A DNA stretch of 64,000 nt from Methanolinea sp. (GTDB lineage Archaea > Halobacteriota > Methanomicrobia > Methanomicrobiales > Methanospirillaceae). Positions 51,596 through 59,776 of the stretch are shown here, piece by piece. Below the pieces are notes generated by a model. It had not been told where the DNA came from, did not search any database, and was given only the letters and a program-made list of their open reading frames with translations. The position numbers and the translations under genes were made by a program. Position 1 is the first letter of the stretch. Each line of letters begins with the position of its first letter. The stretch is from the NCBI GenBank assembly GCA_018263335.1, contig JADFCY010000001.1, forward strand, positions 1 through 64,000. The letters run 5' to 3'.

Positions 51596-52750
51596 TCACT
51601 CCGATCTCGCCACGTAATCGTAAGCCTCGAGTGCTGCCTTTGCCCCCTCTCCTGCAGCAGTAATGATCTGCTTTGTCCTGATGTTCGTCACGTCCCCGGC
51701 CGCAAAGACCCCGGGAACGCTCGTGTGGCAGTTGATGTCGATCTCGATCTCCTTCTGGTCGTTGAGGCGCAGGAACCCCTCGAGGAAATCGGTGTTCGGG
51801 ATCCATCCCACCTCGGCGAAGACCCCGTCGAGGGAGATAGTCGTCTCCTTGCCGGACTCGCGGTCCTTTATCGTGATGCCGTTGAGCATGGCGTTTCCGT
51901 GCAGGGCTGCGACCGAGTGGTGGAGGTAGGTGTGGATGTTTTCCTGCCGTTCGTACTGCGCGACGTAGGCCTCGTCTGCCTTTATCGTGCTCCTGACGAT
52001 GAGGTGGACCTCCCGTGCAATCTTGCTCATCTCGATTGCGGTCTGGAGGGCGGAGTTGCCTCCGCCGACGACGGCGACCACCTTGTCCCTGAAGAGTGGT
52101 CCGTCGCAGGTTGAGCAGACCGAGAGGCCGCGGCCCAGGTAACGCTCCTCTCCTTCCACCCCCAGTTTGCGTGGACGTTTCCCCTGGGCGAGGATGACGG
52201 TCTTTGTGAAATAGGTGGCCCCGGTTTCAGTATCGACCACAAAGAGCTCCCCCTCCTTCCCAAGGGACTTGACCCGGTCAAGCTCGAGGTGTATGTGTTC
52301 TCCCCTGACCTGTTCCTCGAACTTGTGCATCAGGTCTTCCCCCGTGACCATGCGGTACCCCATGTAGTTCTCGATCGCCCAGCTCTCAAGGGCCTGCCCC
52401 CCGATGTTCTCGGAGAGGATGACTGTCTTGAGCATCTTCCTTGAGCAGTAGACCCCTGCCGTGAGGCCTGCAGGCCCCGCCCCGACTATGAGGACGTCGT
52501 AGATGTCTCCCTCCCTGGCAGTCCCGAACAGCTGGTTCAAGCGCTGGGCATCAAATCCCACGATGATCTCGTCGTCGACAGTCGTGACCGGAACCCCGTA
52601 CTGGCCGGAGAGCTCCACCATCTTTTTTGCCTCCTCCCGGTCGGTCCCTACGTCAATTGCCATGTAATCGACGCCATGTTTCTCGAGAAACGCCTTCACC
52701 ATGCGGCAGTAAGGGCAGTTCTGGGTGTAATAGACGGTGACCCTGGGCAT
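51596..52750 (-). CDS. Glutaredoxin-thioredoxin reductase fusion
   Basis: Encodes 384 residues. The first 80 residues are a glutaredoxin-like domain with active site NCPYC and VPVTTVDDE as cis-Pro region. The rest is a thioredoxin reductase: FAD loop VGAGPAGLTAG, active site CSTCDG, NAD(P)-loop VVGGGNSALQTA, and ASGDV-type motif VFAAGDV. It probably moves electrons from NAD(P)H or F420-derived donors via FAD to CSTC and on to the fused CPYC domain. Fusion is unusual compared with stand-alone archaeal reductases. Confidence 0.92.
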   Translation of the reverse strand: MPRVTVYYTQNCPYCRMVKAFLEKHGVDYMAIDVGTDREEAKKMVELSGQYGVPVTTVDDEIIVGFDAQRLNQLFGTAREGDIYDVLIVGAGPAGLTAGVYCSRKMLKTVILSENIGGQALESWAIENYMGYRMVTGEDLMHKFEEQVRGEHIHLELDRVKSLGKEGELFVVDTETGATYFTKTVILAQGKRPRKLGVEGEERYLGRGLSVCSTCDGPLFRDKVVAVVGGGNSALQTAIEMSKIAREVHLIVRSTIKADEAYVAQYERQENIHTYLHHSVAALHGNAMLNGITIKDRESGKETTISLDGVFAEVGWIPNTDFLEGFLRLNDQKEIEIDINCHTSVPGVFAAGDVTNIRTKQIITAAGEGAKAALEAYDYVARSE

Positions 52751-52893
52751 GATGGGGGGTTAGCAGGGGATGAGTAATAAACGTGGTGGAGCCGGAGGAA
52801 AGAGCTGATGCCTGTCACGTGAACGAGGCCCCCGGATCGAACACCAGGTGAAACAGGGAGTGACAGGATATTCCTGCATGGGGAAAACTTGGG

Positions 52894-52900
52894 AAAAAAA
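52894..52900 (-). terminator. T7 terminator after the lipoprotein gene
   Basis: Seven T on the minus strand lie 11 bases after the stop codon. Confidence 0.5.
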
Positions 52901-52911
52901 GGTTCAGTGGC

Positions 52912-53400
52912 TCAGTACTGGGGATTGATCGGCTGGAACGGCATGTCCTTGTCAAAGACCCTGTAGGTCACGCCGTTGGCGATGGTCACGTACACGATCA
53001 CCCTGTCCGTGCCGGTCGTGCCGGAGAGCAGGATCTCTGATCCCATCTGGGGGCTCTCTACCGCCTGCTGCTCGACTTTCCCATCCGACCGGATGACCTC
53101 GGCAGTCATGGACTGCGTGAATGCCAGCCCCTGGCCTCCTTCATAGGTCACCGTGATTGAGGGATCGGTGGCAATGGTGTTCTTCACCACCTGCACTGTC
53201 ACCGCGTAGGTGGGTGGCATGACGTCTGTTGGCTCGGGAACGAGGGAGACTGCGGGTGTCAGCGGGAAAGCGGGAGTGAATGTTGCCTGCGGCGTGGTGG
53301 GGACAGGCGTTTGAGAGGAGAACGGCGCATTTCCCGTGCATCCGGCTGAGATGAGAAGCAGACAGGCGATGATGGGAAGAGACAGATACGAGGTCTTCAT
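52912..53400 (-). CDS. Secreted lipoprotein of unknown function
   Basis: Encodes about 162 residues. A signal sequence ending ISAGC gives a lipid-anchored protein, followed by a Thr/Pro linker and a beta-rich domain (YAVTVQVVKNTIATDPSITVTYEGG in parts: VQVVKNTIATDPS, ITVTYEGG). Methanomicrobiales often encode several similar proteins of unknown role. The ATG at 53400 starts MKTSYLSLP; the frame extends 18 bases further. Confidence 0.72.
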   Translation of the reverse strand: MKTSYLSLPIIACLLLISAGCTGNAPFSSQTPVPTTPQATFTPAFPLTPAVSLVPEPTDVMPPTYAVTVQVVKNTIATDPSITVTYEGGQGLAFTQSMTAEVIRSDGKVEQQAVESPQMGSEILLSGTTGTDRVIVYVTIANGVTYRVFDKDMPFQPINPQY

Positions 53401-53507
53401 AGTGAACATCTCTCTCACGGGTCTATATCAACATATGAGATATCCCCCGGGCCCGCGACTTGAGGCCTCTGTCTCTTATGCAGACCGGAGGAGGAAAAAG
53501 TGGTTGT

Positions 53508-54008
53508 TTATTCAATCGTCCGGAACACCTTCCGGACGGCCATGCAGATCGGGCATTTCTCTGGGGCTGTCCCGAGGAAGACGTTTCCGCAGACGGGGCA
53601 GAGGTATACCGTGCGGTTGGACATGTCCTGGCCGTGGCTCAGGTTGTTGAGTGCCTCCTTGTAGAGCGTTGCGTGCACCTCCTCGGCCTTCATCGCGTAG
53701 GTGAAGACAAGCCCGATGTCGCTCTTCTTCTCTGACTCGGCCTCCTTCACAAACTCCGGATACATCTCCTTGAACTCATGGGTCTCTCCAGTAACGGACT
53801 CAGCGAGGTTCTCTTTTGTGGCGTGGATCTTTCCCATCGCCTTGAGGAGTTTCTTTGCGTGGATCGCTTCTGCCTCGGATGCCGCCCTGAAGAGGCGGGC
53901 AATGTTCTTGTACCCTTCAGATTCTGCCTGGTCTGCAAACGCGGCATATTTACGGTTGGCCTGCGATTCTCCCGCGAAGGCCTCCATCGCATTCTCCATG
54001 GTTGCCAT
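53508..54008 (-). CDS. rbr: Rubrerythrin
   Basis: Encodes about 166 residues. The di-iron four-helix bundle has MEAFAGESQANRKY and SEAEAIHAKKLLKA with further Glu ligands in KAEEVHATLYKEAL. The C-terminal rubredoxin domain is CPVCGNVFLG...CPICMA. It reduces hydrogen peroxide with electrons from rubredoxin. A TTTTATG box (54032-54040 region) is about 26 bases before the ATG at 54008, so a leaderless mRNA is likely. Typical length. Confidence 0.94.
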   Translation of the reverse strand: MATMENAMEAFAGESQANRKYAAFADQAESEGYKNIARLFRAASEAEAIHAKKLLKAMGKIHATKENLAESVTGETHEFKEMYPEFVKEAESEKKSDIGLVFTYAMKAEEVHATLYKEALNNLSHGQDMSNRTVYLCPVCGNVFLGTAPEKCPICMAVRKVFRTIE

Positions 54009-54214
54009 GGTGGTATGTTTGAGAGAGGGTCCCATAAAAGTAGGTATTCTTCCCGGCCGGGAGCAGGAGATTTTCCAGGCCGCTCCCCCGGGGTATTTCC
54101 ATCTCCCGGGTTTGGGGCTGCAACCTCTGATTGTTCCGCCCGGCGCCCAGGTCTCAGGGTATGAATGCATGCCATTTTTGTGGTTCCCCCGCACACGCTT
54201 CCCCTGCGATCCAG

Positions 54215-54883
54215 ATGAAACGGATGAGGGAACTCGACAGGTGCGACAGGCCCCGAGAGAAGATCGCGAACAAGGGGGCCTGCTCCCTCTCGGACCAGGA
54301 GCTGATTGCCGCCATCATCGGCAATGGCACGCAGGGCCGTGATGTCTTCCAGGTGGCAAGGGAGATTGCCAGGCTCTTTCGGGAAAGTGCGGATACAATC
54401 ACCTACGATGACCTGACCGCCATACGCGGTGTCGGGGAAGGGAAGGCATCCCAGATCCTCGCGTCCCTGGAACTCGCCCGGCGATACCTCAAAAAAGAGG
54501 ATGAGGTCCGGGTAAAGGTCCAGTCCCCCGAAGATATCCTGCCTCTCGTCGCCGGCCTGAACGGACAGCGCCAGGAGCACTTCATCTGCATCACCTTGAA
54601 CGGGGCACACGAGGTGATCGCAACCCGGACCATCACTGTAGGCCTTTTGAACCACAGCCTCGTCCATCCCCGGGAGGTGTTTGCAGACGCCATCACGGAC
54701 CGGGCCGCCGCGGTGATCTGCGTCCACAACCACCCATCAGGGACGCTCGAACCAAGTTCGCAGGACCTGGCCATCACGCGCCAGCTGAAGGACGCCGGCG
54801 ACCTCCTCGGTATCAGGCTTCTCGATCATCTCATTGTCGCCCGGACAGGATATTTGAGCCTGAAGGAGCGGGGAGATCTCTGA
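54215..54883 (+). CDS. radC: RadC/MPN-type JAMM-domain protein
   Basis: Encodes about 222 residues. A helix-hairpin-helix region (RGVGEGKASQILASLELARR) precedes the MPN domain with the zinc-binding HNHPSGTLEPSSQD. The bacterial family was named for DNA repair, but its function is disputed. The ATG at 54215 gives MKRMRELDRCDRPREK, close to the family start; a second at 54224 is possible. It is divergent from the rubrerythrin gene. Confidence 0.88.
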   Translation: MKRMRELDRCDRPREKIANKGACSLSDQELIAAIIGNGTQGRDVFQVAREIARLFRESADTITYDDLTAIRGVGEGKASQILASLELARRYLKKEDEVRVKVQSPEDILPLVAGLNGQRQEHFICITLNGAHEVIATRTITVGLLNHSLVHPREVFADAITDRAAAVICVHNHPSGTLEPSSQDLAITRQLKDAGDLLGIRLLDHLIVARTGYLSLKERGDL

Positions 54884-55486
54884 TCAGCTGCTTCCTTCCA
54901 CAAGAAGCCGCCCCATCTCGTACCCCTTCCGGTATGCCGACTCCAGGAGGTCCGGTCTTGTGGCGAGGTCCTGGATGGTGTCCATGTCGGGGATCAGGAG
55001 ATCATCCCAGTATTCCACGTCGATAATGGAGAAGAACGCCTTCATTGTCATCTTCGCCCCGTCAAAGACATTCGGGACCTTCATCCCTGAGATCCCAAGG
55101 TAGAGCCCCCGGCGGTGGGCACGCCGGCTCTCTGGGACCAGGGATCGTTTCCGTATGTATTTTGCCATGAAAAAGACCTGGAACCGGTCCATGAAGGACT
55201 TCAACGCCCCTGGGATCCCCATCGTCATGACCGGGGTCGCAACGATCAGGCTGTCAAGTTCACGGAATTTCTCATAGATGGCGATCATGCCATCTTTCAT
55301 GGCACAGGTCTCGTGCTCCCTGCAGTAAAATATCTCCCGGCAGGAGCGGAACGTGAGGTTTGCCACCTCGATCTTCTCCACTTCGCACCCGGCGTCAGAA
55401 GCCCCCCTGAGGGCCGCATCAAGGAGTCTGGCGGTATTTCCGTGGAGGAGAGGGCTTCCAAGAAGCCCTATGATGCGAAATCCCAT
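54884..55486 (-). CDS. Flavodoxin-fold FMN reductase with altered cysteine motif
   Basis: Encodes 200 residues. The FMN loop LLGSPLLHGNTARL is normal, but the iron-sulfur position has CREIFYCREHETC, a spacing unlike the canonical CxxCxxCx4-7C. SLIVATPVMTMGIPGALKSF is the second flavin motif. A TATA-like AGATATAT (about 55510-55517) is 28 bases before the ATG at 55486, so mRNA is probably leaderless. It is convergent with radC, one base apart. Confidence 0.82.
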   Translation of the reverse strand: MGFRIIGLLGSPLLHGNTARLLDAALRGASDAGCEVEKIEVANLTFRSCREIFYCREHETCAMKDGMIAIYEKFRELDSLIVATPVMTMGIPGALKSFMDRFQVFFMAKYIRKRSLVPESRRAHRRGLYLGISGMKVPNVFDGAKMTMKAFFSIIDVEYWDDLLIPDMDTIQDLATRPDLLESAYRKGYEMGRLLVEGSS

Positions 55487-55608
55487 ACATGAGAGTGGCA
55501 GCACCCCGCCATATATCTTCGGTTGCCGCTCCTTGCGTAGTATATGACAATTTCCTTTTATCCGTGCGTATTACCCCAAATATGCCACTAAATGGGGAAG
55601 AACAAAAG

Positions 55609-55619
55609 CCATAAATAAT
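55609..55619 (+). promoter_or_regulatory. TATA box for the zinc-ribbon gene
   Basis: CCATAAATAAT is centred 29 bases before the GTG at 55643. Confidence 0.45.
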
Positions 55620-55642
55620 CTCTGCAACCATATACCGAGTTG

Positions 55643-55876
55643 GTGATTGACCTGACAGAGAAGGCTAAGGCCGGGCAGAAAGTGGGCCCGGGCAAATATG
55701 TCTGTATTGACTGCGGACGAGAGATGCAGCTCGATGCCGTTGAGCAGGATCTCCGAAAGTGCCCGCAGTGCGCCTGTGAAGAGTATCAGTGTTTCCCGAT
55801 GACCCACATCCGGCCGGATATCAAGACCGCTGAAGATGTGATACACCCGCCAAAACGCGGAAAGAGCAACCAGTAA
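55643..55876 (+). CDS. Zinc-ribbon protein, rubredoxin-like pattern
   Basis: Encodes 77 residues starting at GTG (or TTG at 55640). KYVCIDCGREMQLD and KCPQCACEEY give two CxxC pairs 20 or so residues apart; a fifth and sixth cysteine follow (CEEYQC). It could bind zinc or iron. The first member of a tight plus-strand series of redox genes. Function not established. Confidence 0.7.
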   Translation: MIDLTEKAKAGQKVGPGKYVCIDCGREMQLDAVEQDLRKCPQCACEEYQCFPMTHIRPDIKTAEDVIHPPKRGKSNQ

Positions 55877-55891
55877 TTTTCATTTTTTTTT
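55877..55891 (+). terminator. T9 terminator after the zinc-ribbon gene
   Basis: Nine T follow TTTTCA just after the stop codon. Confidence 0.55.
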
Positions 55892-55988
55892 CTTCGCAGC
55901 AAGTGCGTGTCCCAGTGCATCGCCCTGTGAACATGACTGGTTCCCGGCCAGGACGTATCCCGGGATTTATTGATAGGAGAGTAAGAAG

Positions 55989-56114
55989 ATGGTGAATGTG
56001 TCAAAGGAAGGACAGGAATACGAGTGTGAGATCTGCGGAAACGTCGTCGTGGTCAAGGTTGTCGGCGGGGGAGAACTCGTCTGCTGCGGCCAGCCCATGA
56101 AGCTCAGGAAGTGA
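55989..56114 (+). CDS. dsr: Desulforedoxin-like small iron protein
   Basis: Encodes 41 residues. CEICGN and LVCCGQPM give the desulforedoxin pattern CxxC...CC, which holds one Fe(Cys)4 centre. Such domains are electron donors or part of desulfoferrodoxin superoxide reductase; here only the small domain is present, without the superoxide reductase core. GGAGAG precedes the ATG. It starts the run to the CMD-like and peroxiredoxin genes. Confidence 0.85.
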   Translation: MVNVSKEGQEYECEICGNVVVVKVVGGGELVCCGQPMKLRK

Positions 56115-56121
56115 TGCGGCT

Positions 56122-56466
56122 ATGGCAAAGGATACAAAAGATCTCGAGCGGATGATCGGCAAGGTCCCGAAGTTCTTCAAGGAACTTGCTGAGAGGGACC
56201 CCATGATGTACGAGATGGTGATGAAGCTCGAGGGGCACATCTGGGACGACGGGGCTCTCACCCGGAAGACAAAAAAGCTCATTGCAATCGCCATCGCCGC
56301 ATCGCTGCGCGACCAGCATGCCACAAGGGCGCAGCTTGCGGGTGCCGCACACCTGGGGATCAAAAAGGCGGAGGTCGAAGAAGCACTGCGAGTTGCGTTC
56401 CTTCTTGCGGGGATGCCCGCCTATGTGTACGGAAAGGCACAGCTCGACGAAGTGATGAAGGAGTGA
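56122..56466 (+). CDS. CMD/AhpD-like protein without catalytic cysteines
   Basis: Encodes 114 residues with the all-helical carboxymuconolactone decarboxylase-like fold (LTRKTKKLIAIAIAASLRDQHATRAQLAGAAHLGI in parts: LTRKTKKLIAIAIAA, DQHATRAQLAGAAHLGI). In AhpD-type proteins the second part contains ExxCxxC...H; here there is no cysteine in the whole protein. It therefore cannot do the usual peroxidase chemistry. It lies between desulforedoxin and peroxiredoxin genes, seven bases from each. Confidence 0.82.
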   Translation: MAKDTKDLERMIGKVPKFFKELAERDPMMYEMVMKLEGHIWDDGALTRKTKKLIAIAIAASLRDQHATRAQLAGAAHLGIKKAEVEEALRVAFLLAGMPAYVYGKAQLDEVMKE

Positions 56467-56472
56467 ATTGAA

Positions 56473-57114
56473 ATGTGCGGCGAATTCAACACAATGCCCA
56501 TCCTCGGCGAGCCGGCCCCTGATTTCGAGGCCCTCACCACCCATGGGATGGTAAAGCTCTCCGACTTCAAGGGGAAGTGGCTCGTCCTCTTCTCGCATCC
56601 CGCAGACTTCACCCCGGTGTGCACCACCGAGTTCATTGCATTCTCCAAAATTGCCGAGGACCTGAAGTCCCTGAACGTCCAGCTGATGGGGCTTTCCATC
56701 GATTCGGTCCACTCCCACCTGGCATGGATCAGGAACGTGAAGGAGAAGATGGGAGTCGACATCCCGTTCCCCATCATCGCCGACCTTGATATGAAGGTGG
56801 CAAAGAAGTACGGGATGATCCACCCCGGCCAGAGCAGCACCGCTGCTATCCGGGCTGTCTTCTTCATCGACGACAAGGGCATACTCCGGGCGATGATCTA
56901 TTACCCGCTGACCGCAGGGCGGTTCATGCCCGAGATTGTCCGCCTCATCAAGTCACTGCAGACCACCGACAAGTACGGGGTCGCCACCCCCGCAAACTGG
57001 CAGCCCGGTGAAAAGGTAGTGGTCCCTGCGCCAAAGAACAAGGAGGAGATGGACCGGCGTCTTTCAGAGGGGTACGAGTGCAAGGACTGGTACCTCTGCT
57101 TCAAGAGTATCTGA
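56473..57114 (+). CDS. Peroxiredoxin (Prx6 family, archaeal type)
   Basis: Encodes 213 residues. The peroxidatic cysteine is in HPADFTPVCTTE near residue 50; the C-terminal arm ends ECKDWYLCFK with two more cysteines, as in the decameric archaeal enzyme. It reduces hydrogen and alkyl peroxides. Full length. Follows the CMD-like gene by six bases in a redox operon. Confidence 0.93.
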   Translation: MCGEFNTMPILGEPAPDFEALTTHGMVKLSDFKGKWLVLFSHPADFTPVCTTEFIAFSKIAEDLKSLNVQLMGLSIDSVHSHLAWIRNVKEKMGVDIPFPIIADLDMKVAKKYGMIHPGQSSTAAIRAVFFIDDKGILRAMIYYPLTAGRFMPEIVRLIKSLQTTDKYGVATPANWQPGEKVVVPAPKNKEEMDRRLSEGYECKDWYLCFKSI

Positions 57115-57192
57115 ACCCTCTCCCCTCCATTTCTCTGGTCTTTTTCCCCCGATTCACATCATTTTTCATCTCCAGCGTCAACAGAGTCTCTG

Positions 57193-57807
57193 ATGGAGAT
57201 CAAAGTCCTTGCGTTTGCCGGAAGCCCACGGAGGGGCGGGAACTCCGAGACACTGCTCGACTGGGTCCTGGCTGCCATGGGAGAAGCGGAGGGGGTGGTC
57301 ATCGAGAAGATTCCCTTGACAGAGGCCAACGTGAACCCCTGCAGGGGGTGCAATGCCTGCGAGACCCTCAACAGGTGCGTGCAGCGCGACGGGATGGACG
57401 TCCTGCATGACAAGATAATCGAGGCAGACTGTATCATCCTTGCCGCACCCATCTTCTGCATGGGTATCTGTGCCCAGGCCAAGGCCCTGATTGACCGGTT
57501 CCAGGTCTTTCGGTCCAGGAAATACGTGCTCAAGCTCCCGGTGGTCCCACCGGAGAGGAAAGGGAAGAGGCTCGGGATATTCCTCTCCACCGCCGGGCAG
57601 AACTGGGACCATGTCTTTGACGGGGCGGTCCCGAGCGTCAAGTGCTTCTTCCACGTCATCGATGTGAGGGATGCGGACATCCATTACCTGATGGTGAATA
57701 ATGTCGATGAGAAAGGGGCGATTCTCGCGCATCCCACCGCAAAGGCGGATGCCGCACGAATTGGAAAGGAGGTTCTCGCCGAGCTGAAGAAGAGACTTGG
57801 CGGGTGA
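57193..57807 (+). CDS. Iron-sulfur flavoprotein (Isf-like) 1
   Basis: Encodes 204 residues. FAGSPRRGGNSETLLD binds FMN and CRGCNACETLNRC is the compact 4Fe-4S motif of methanogen Isf. ALIDRFQVF is the third family segment. Isf accepts ferredoxin electrons and reduces oxygen or peroxide. It heads a pair of related genes three bases apart. Confidence 0.88.
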   Translation: MEIKVLAFAGSPRRGGNSETLLDWVLAAMGEAEGVVIEKIPLTEANVNPCRGCNACETLNRCVQRDGMDVLHDKIIEADCIILAAPIFCMGICAQAKALIDRFQVFRSRKYVLKLPVVPPERKGKRLGIFLSTAGQNWDHVFDGAVPSVKCFFHVIDVRDADIHYLMVNNVDEKGAILAHPTAKADAARIGKEVLAELKKRLGG

Positions 57808-57810
57808 GCC

Positions 57811-58422
57811 ATGCCGGTCAGCGTCCTCGGCCTGTCCGGAAGCCCCCACAGGCACGGGAATACCGAGACCCTCCTCGACGCCTTCCTGGAGGGGGCTAAT
57901 TCCGCGGGCGGACAGGTCGAGAAGGTCGTCCTGAAGGACCTTGACTACAACCCCTGCAGGGGGTGCAATGCCTGCCACAAGACCGGGGAGTGTATCGTGA
58001 AAGACGATGCCATCCCCCTCTTCAACCGGATCCTTTCAGCCGACTGCCTTGCGGTCGCCTCCCCCATCTACAGCATGGGGATCACCGCGGAACTGAAAGG
58101 GCTGATCGACCGGGCGCAGTTCATCTGGGCAAGGAAGTTCATCCTGAAGAACCTGTATTTTCCGAACGAGCACATACAGCGCCACAAGGGCATCTTCATC
58201 TCCACCGCAGGGCTCTCCTGGGACAACGTCTTTGATGCCGCCTTCCCGGCCATCACCGCGTTCTTCAACACTTTGGGCTTCGAGTACTACGACAATATCA
58301 TCGCAAACGACATGGACAGGTACGGAGGGATCCGGGGGCACCCGACGGCGCTTGCCAGGGCACGGGAGAAAGGAACGCAGGTTGTTCTGTTGCTTGAAAA
58401 GATGAAGGAAGAGGCGCCCTGA
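57811..58422 (+). CDS. Iron-sulfur flavoprotein (Isf-like) 2
   Basis: Encodes 203 residues with the same plan as its neighbour: LSGSPHRHGNTETLLD, CRGCNACHKTGEC, and LIDRAQFIWARKF. The two share the spacing of all motifs, so they arose by tandem duplication. Substrates may differ. Confidence 0.88.
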   Translation: MPVSVLGLSGSPHRHGNTETLLDAFLEGANSAGGQVEKVVLKDLDYNPCRGCNACHKTGECIVKDDAIPLFNRILSADCLAVASPIYSMGITAELKGLIDRAQFIWARKFILKNLYFPNEHIQRHKGIFISTAGLSWDNVFDAAFPAITAFFNTLGFEYYDNIIANDMDRYGGIRGHPTALARAREKGTQVVLLLEKMKEEAP

Positions 58423-58450
58423 CCAGCCAGAGATCCGTCCCTCTCATCCC

Positions 58451-58458
58451 TTTTTTTT
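58451..58458 (+). terminator. T8 terminator after the Isf pair
   Basis: Eight T follow CCC about 28 bases after the stop codon. Confidence 0.5.
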
Positions 58459-58608
58459 AAAACCCGGCCTTTGGTTCCGTTCCCTTCTCCCGGATGTGCA
58501 ATGAAAGCCTGTGCCTCGCGGGTGATATGTGCAGGGGGGAAGAGCCATTCCCTGGAAAAAGCGGTGAGTGGATTCCACACGAAGGTACTTGACTCGTTTC
58601 AAGCCTGA

Positions 58609-59766
58609 TCAGGGAGAAATGACAGGAATTTCGACCTGGTTCTCACTGCAGAACCCCTTTACCCTCTCCCTGACCCTCTCCACCATGCTGCCTGTGACGA
58701 TGATGAGGCTGTGCTCGCCCAGGAGCGCCTTCAGGATGCACTTGTCGATGACCCCATAGGTGAAATCGAGGGGGATCTTCTCATCTGCAGCCCGCTGTTT
58801 TGCACGGGTCCCCATCGCCCCGATGGGAATACCAGGATGTGCGGCGCACCATCCAGAAATGTCCGTATCGCCCGGCGAGTCGATGTCAAAGAGGGTGATG
58901 CTGCCCGGCTGCGTGTAGCAGGGTTTGTTCCTGAACGCCCGGTCGATGACGTTGAGCATGTCAAGGACCGTCCGAGGCCTGCGCTCCGGGAGCCGGAACC
59001 CGCGCCTCTCCAGTTCGAGGTAGAGCTCGAGAAGAGTCGGCATGGAGAGGCGTGCCTTCCTGACGAGTTCCGGGTTGCCGAACGCCACGTCCGGGACATC
59101 CTCCTGGAGGATCTTTCCGTTCAGGAGCAGGATTGCACGGTCGGCCCACGGGTAGGCAAGCTCGATGTCGTGTGTCGAGATGATCACCGTCTTGCCCTCC
59201 TGGTTCAGCTCGTCGAGGAGCTCCATGATCTCCTCCGAGCCCGAGGGATCGAGGCCACTCGTCGGCTCGTCAAAGACGAGCACCTCCGGGTCCATGGCAA
59301 GCACGCCTGCGATGGCAACCCGCTTCTTCTCGCCTCCTGAGAGCTGGTGAGGCGGGCGGCGCCCGAAACCTGTAAGGCCCACCCGGGCAAGGGCGCCCTC
59401 CACCGCCTCCTTCACCTTCTCGTCGGTATATCCAAGGTTGGTAGGGCCGAATGCCACGTCCTGGTATACAGTCGGGGAGATGATCTGCCGGTCAGGGTTC
59501 TGGAGCACAAACCCCACGCGCTTTCGGAGAACCCGGAGGGACCCCCTGTCGTAGGAGATGGGCGAGTTGTCGAAGAGAATGGTCCCCAAGTCCGGCCTTA
59601 TCATCCCGTTGAACATCAGGAGAAGCGTCGACTTGCCCGCGCCGTTTGGGCCTACCAGTGCAATCTTCTCGCCCCTCCGGACATGGAAGCTGATCCCGCG
59701 TATCGCCTCCAGTCCCCGGGGATAGCGGTACCGGATGTCCCTCGCTTCAAGGATGATTCGGCTCAT
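58609..59766 (-). CDS. cbiO: Cobalt ECF importer ATPase CbiO with C-terminal extension
   Basis: Encodes 385 residues. Walker A GPNGAGKST, signature LSGGEKKR, Walker B LVFDEPTSGLDP, and the H-loop STHD identify the ATPase. Residues from about 275 on form an extra 110-residue domain (GVIDKCILKALLGEHSLII) not needed in the usual CbiO. Last gene of cbiMNQO. The extension could sense a ligand; no motif is recognised. Confidence 0.9.
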   Translation of the reverse strand: MSRIILEARDIRYRYPRGLEAIRGISFHVRRGEKIALVGPNGAGKSTLLLMFNGMIRPDLGTILFDNSPISYDRGSLRVLRKRVGFVLQNPDRQIISPTVYQDVAFGPTNLGYTDEKVKEAVEGALARVGLTGFGRRPPHQLSGGEKKRVAIAGVLAMDPEVLVFDEPTSGLDPSGSEEIMELLDELNQEGKTVIISTHDIELAYPWADRAILLLNGKILQEDVPDVAFGNPELVRKARLSMPTLLELYLELERRGFRLPERRPRTVLDMLNVIDRAFRNKPCYTQPGSITLFDIDSPGDTDISGWCAAHPGIPIGAMGTRAKQRAADEKIPLDFTYGVIDKCILKALLGEHSLIIVTGSMVERVRERVKGFCSENQVEIPVISP

Positions 59767-59776
59767 ATTGCAGCTC

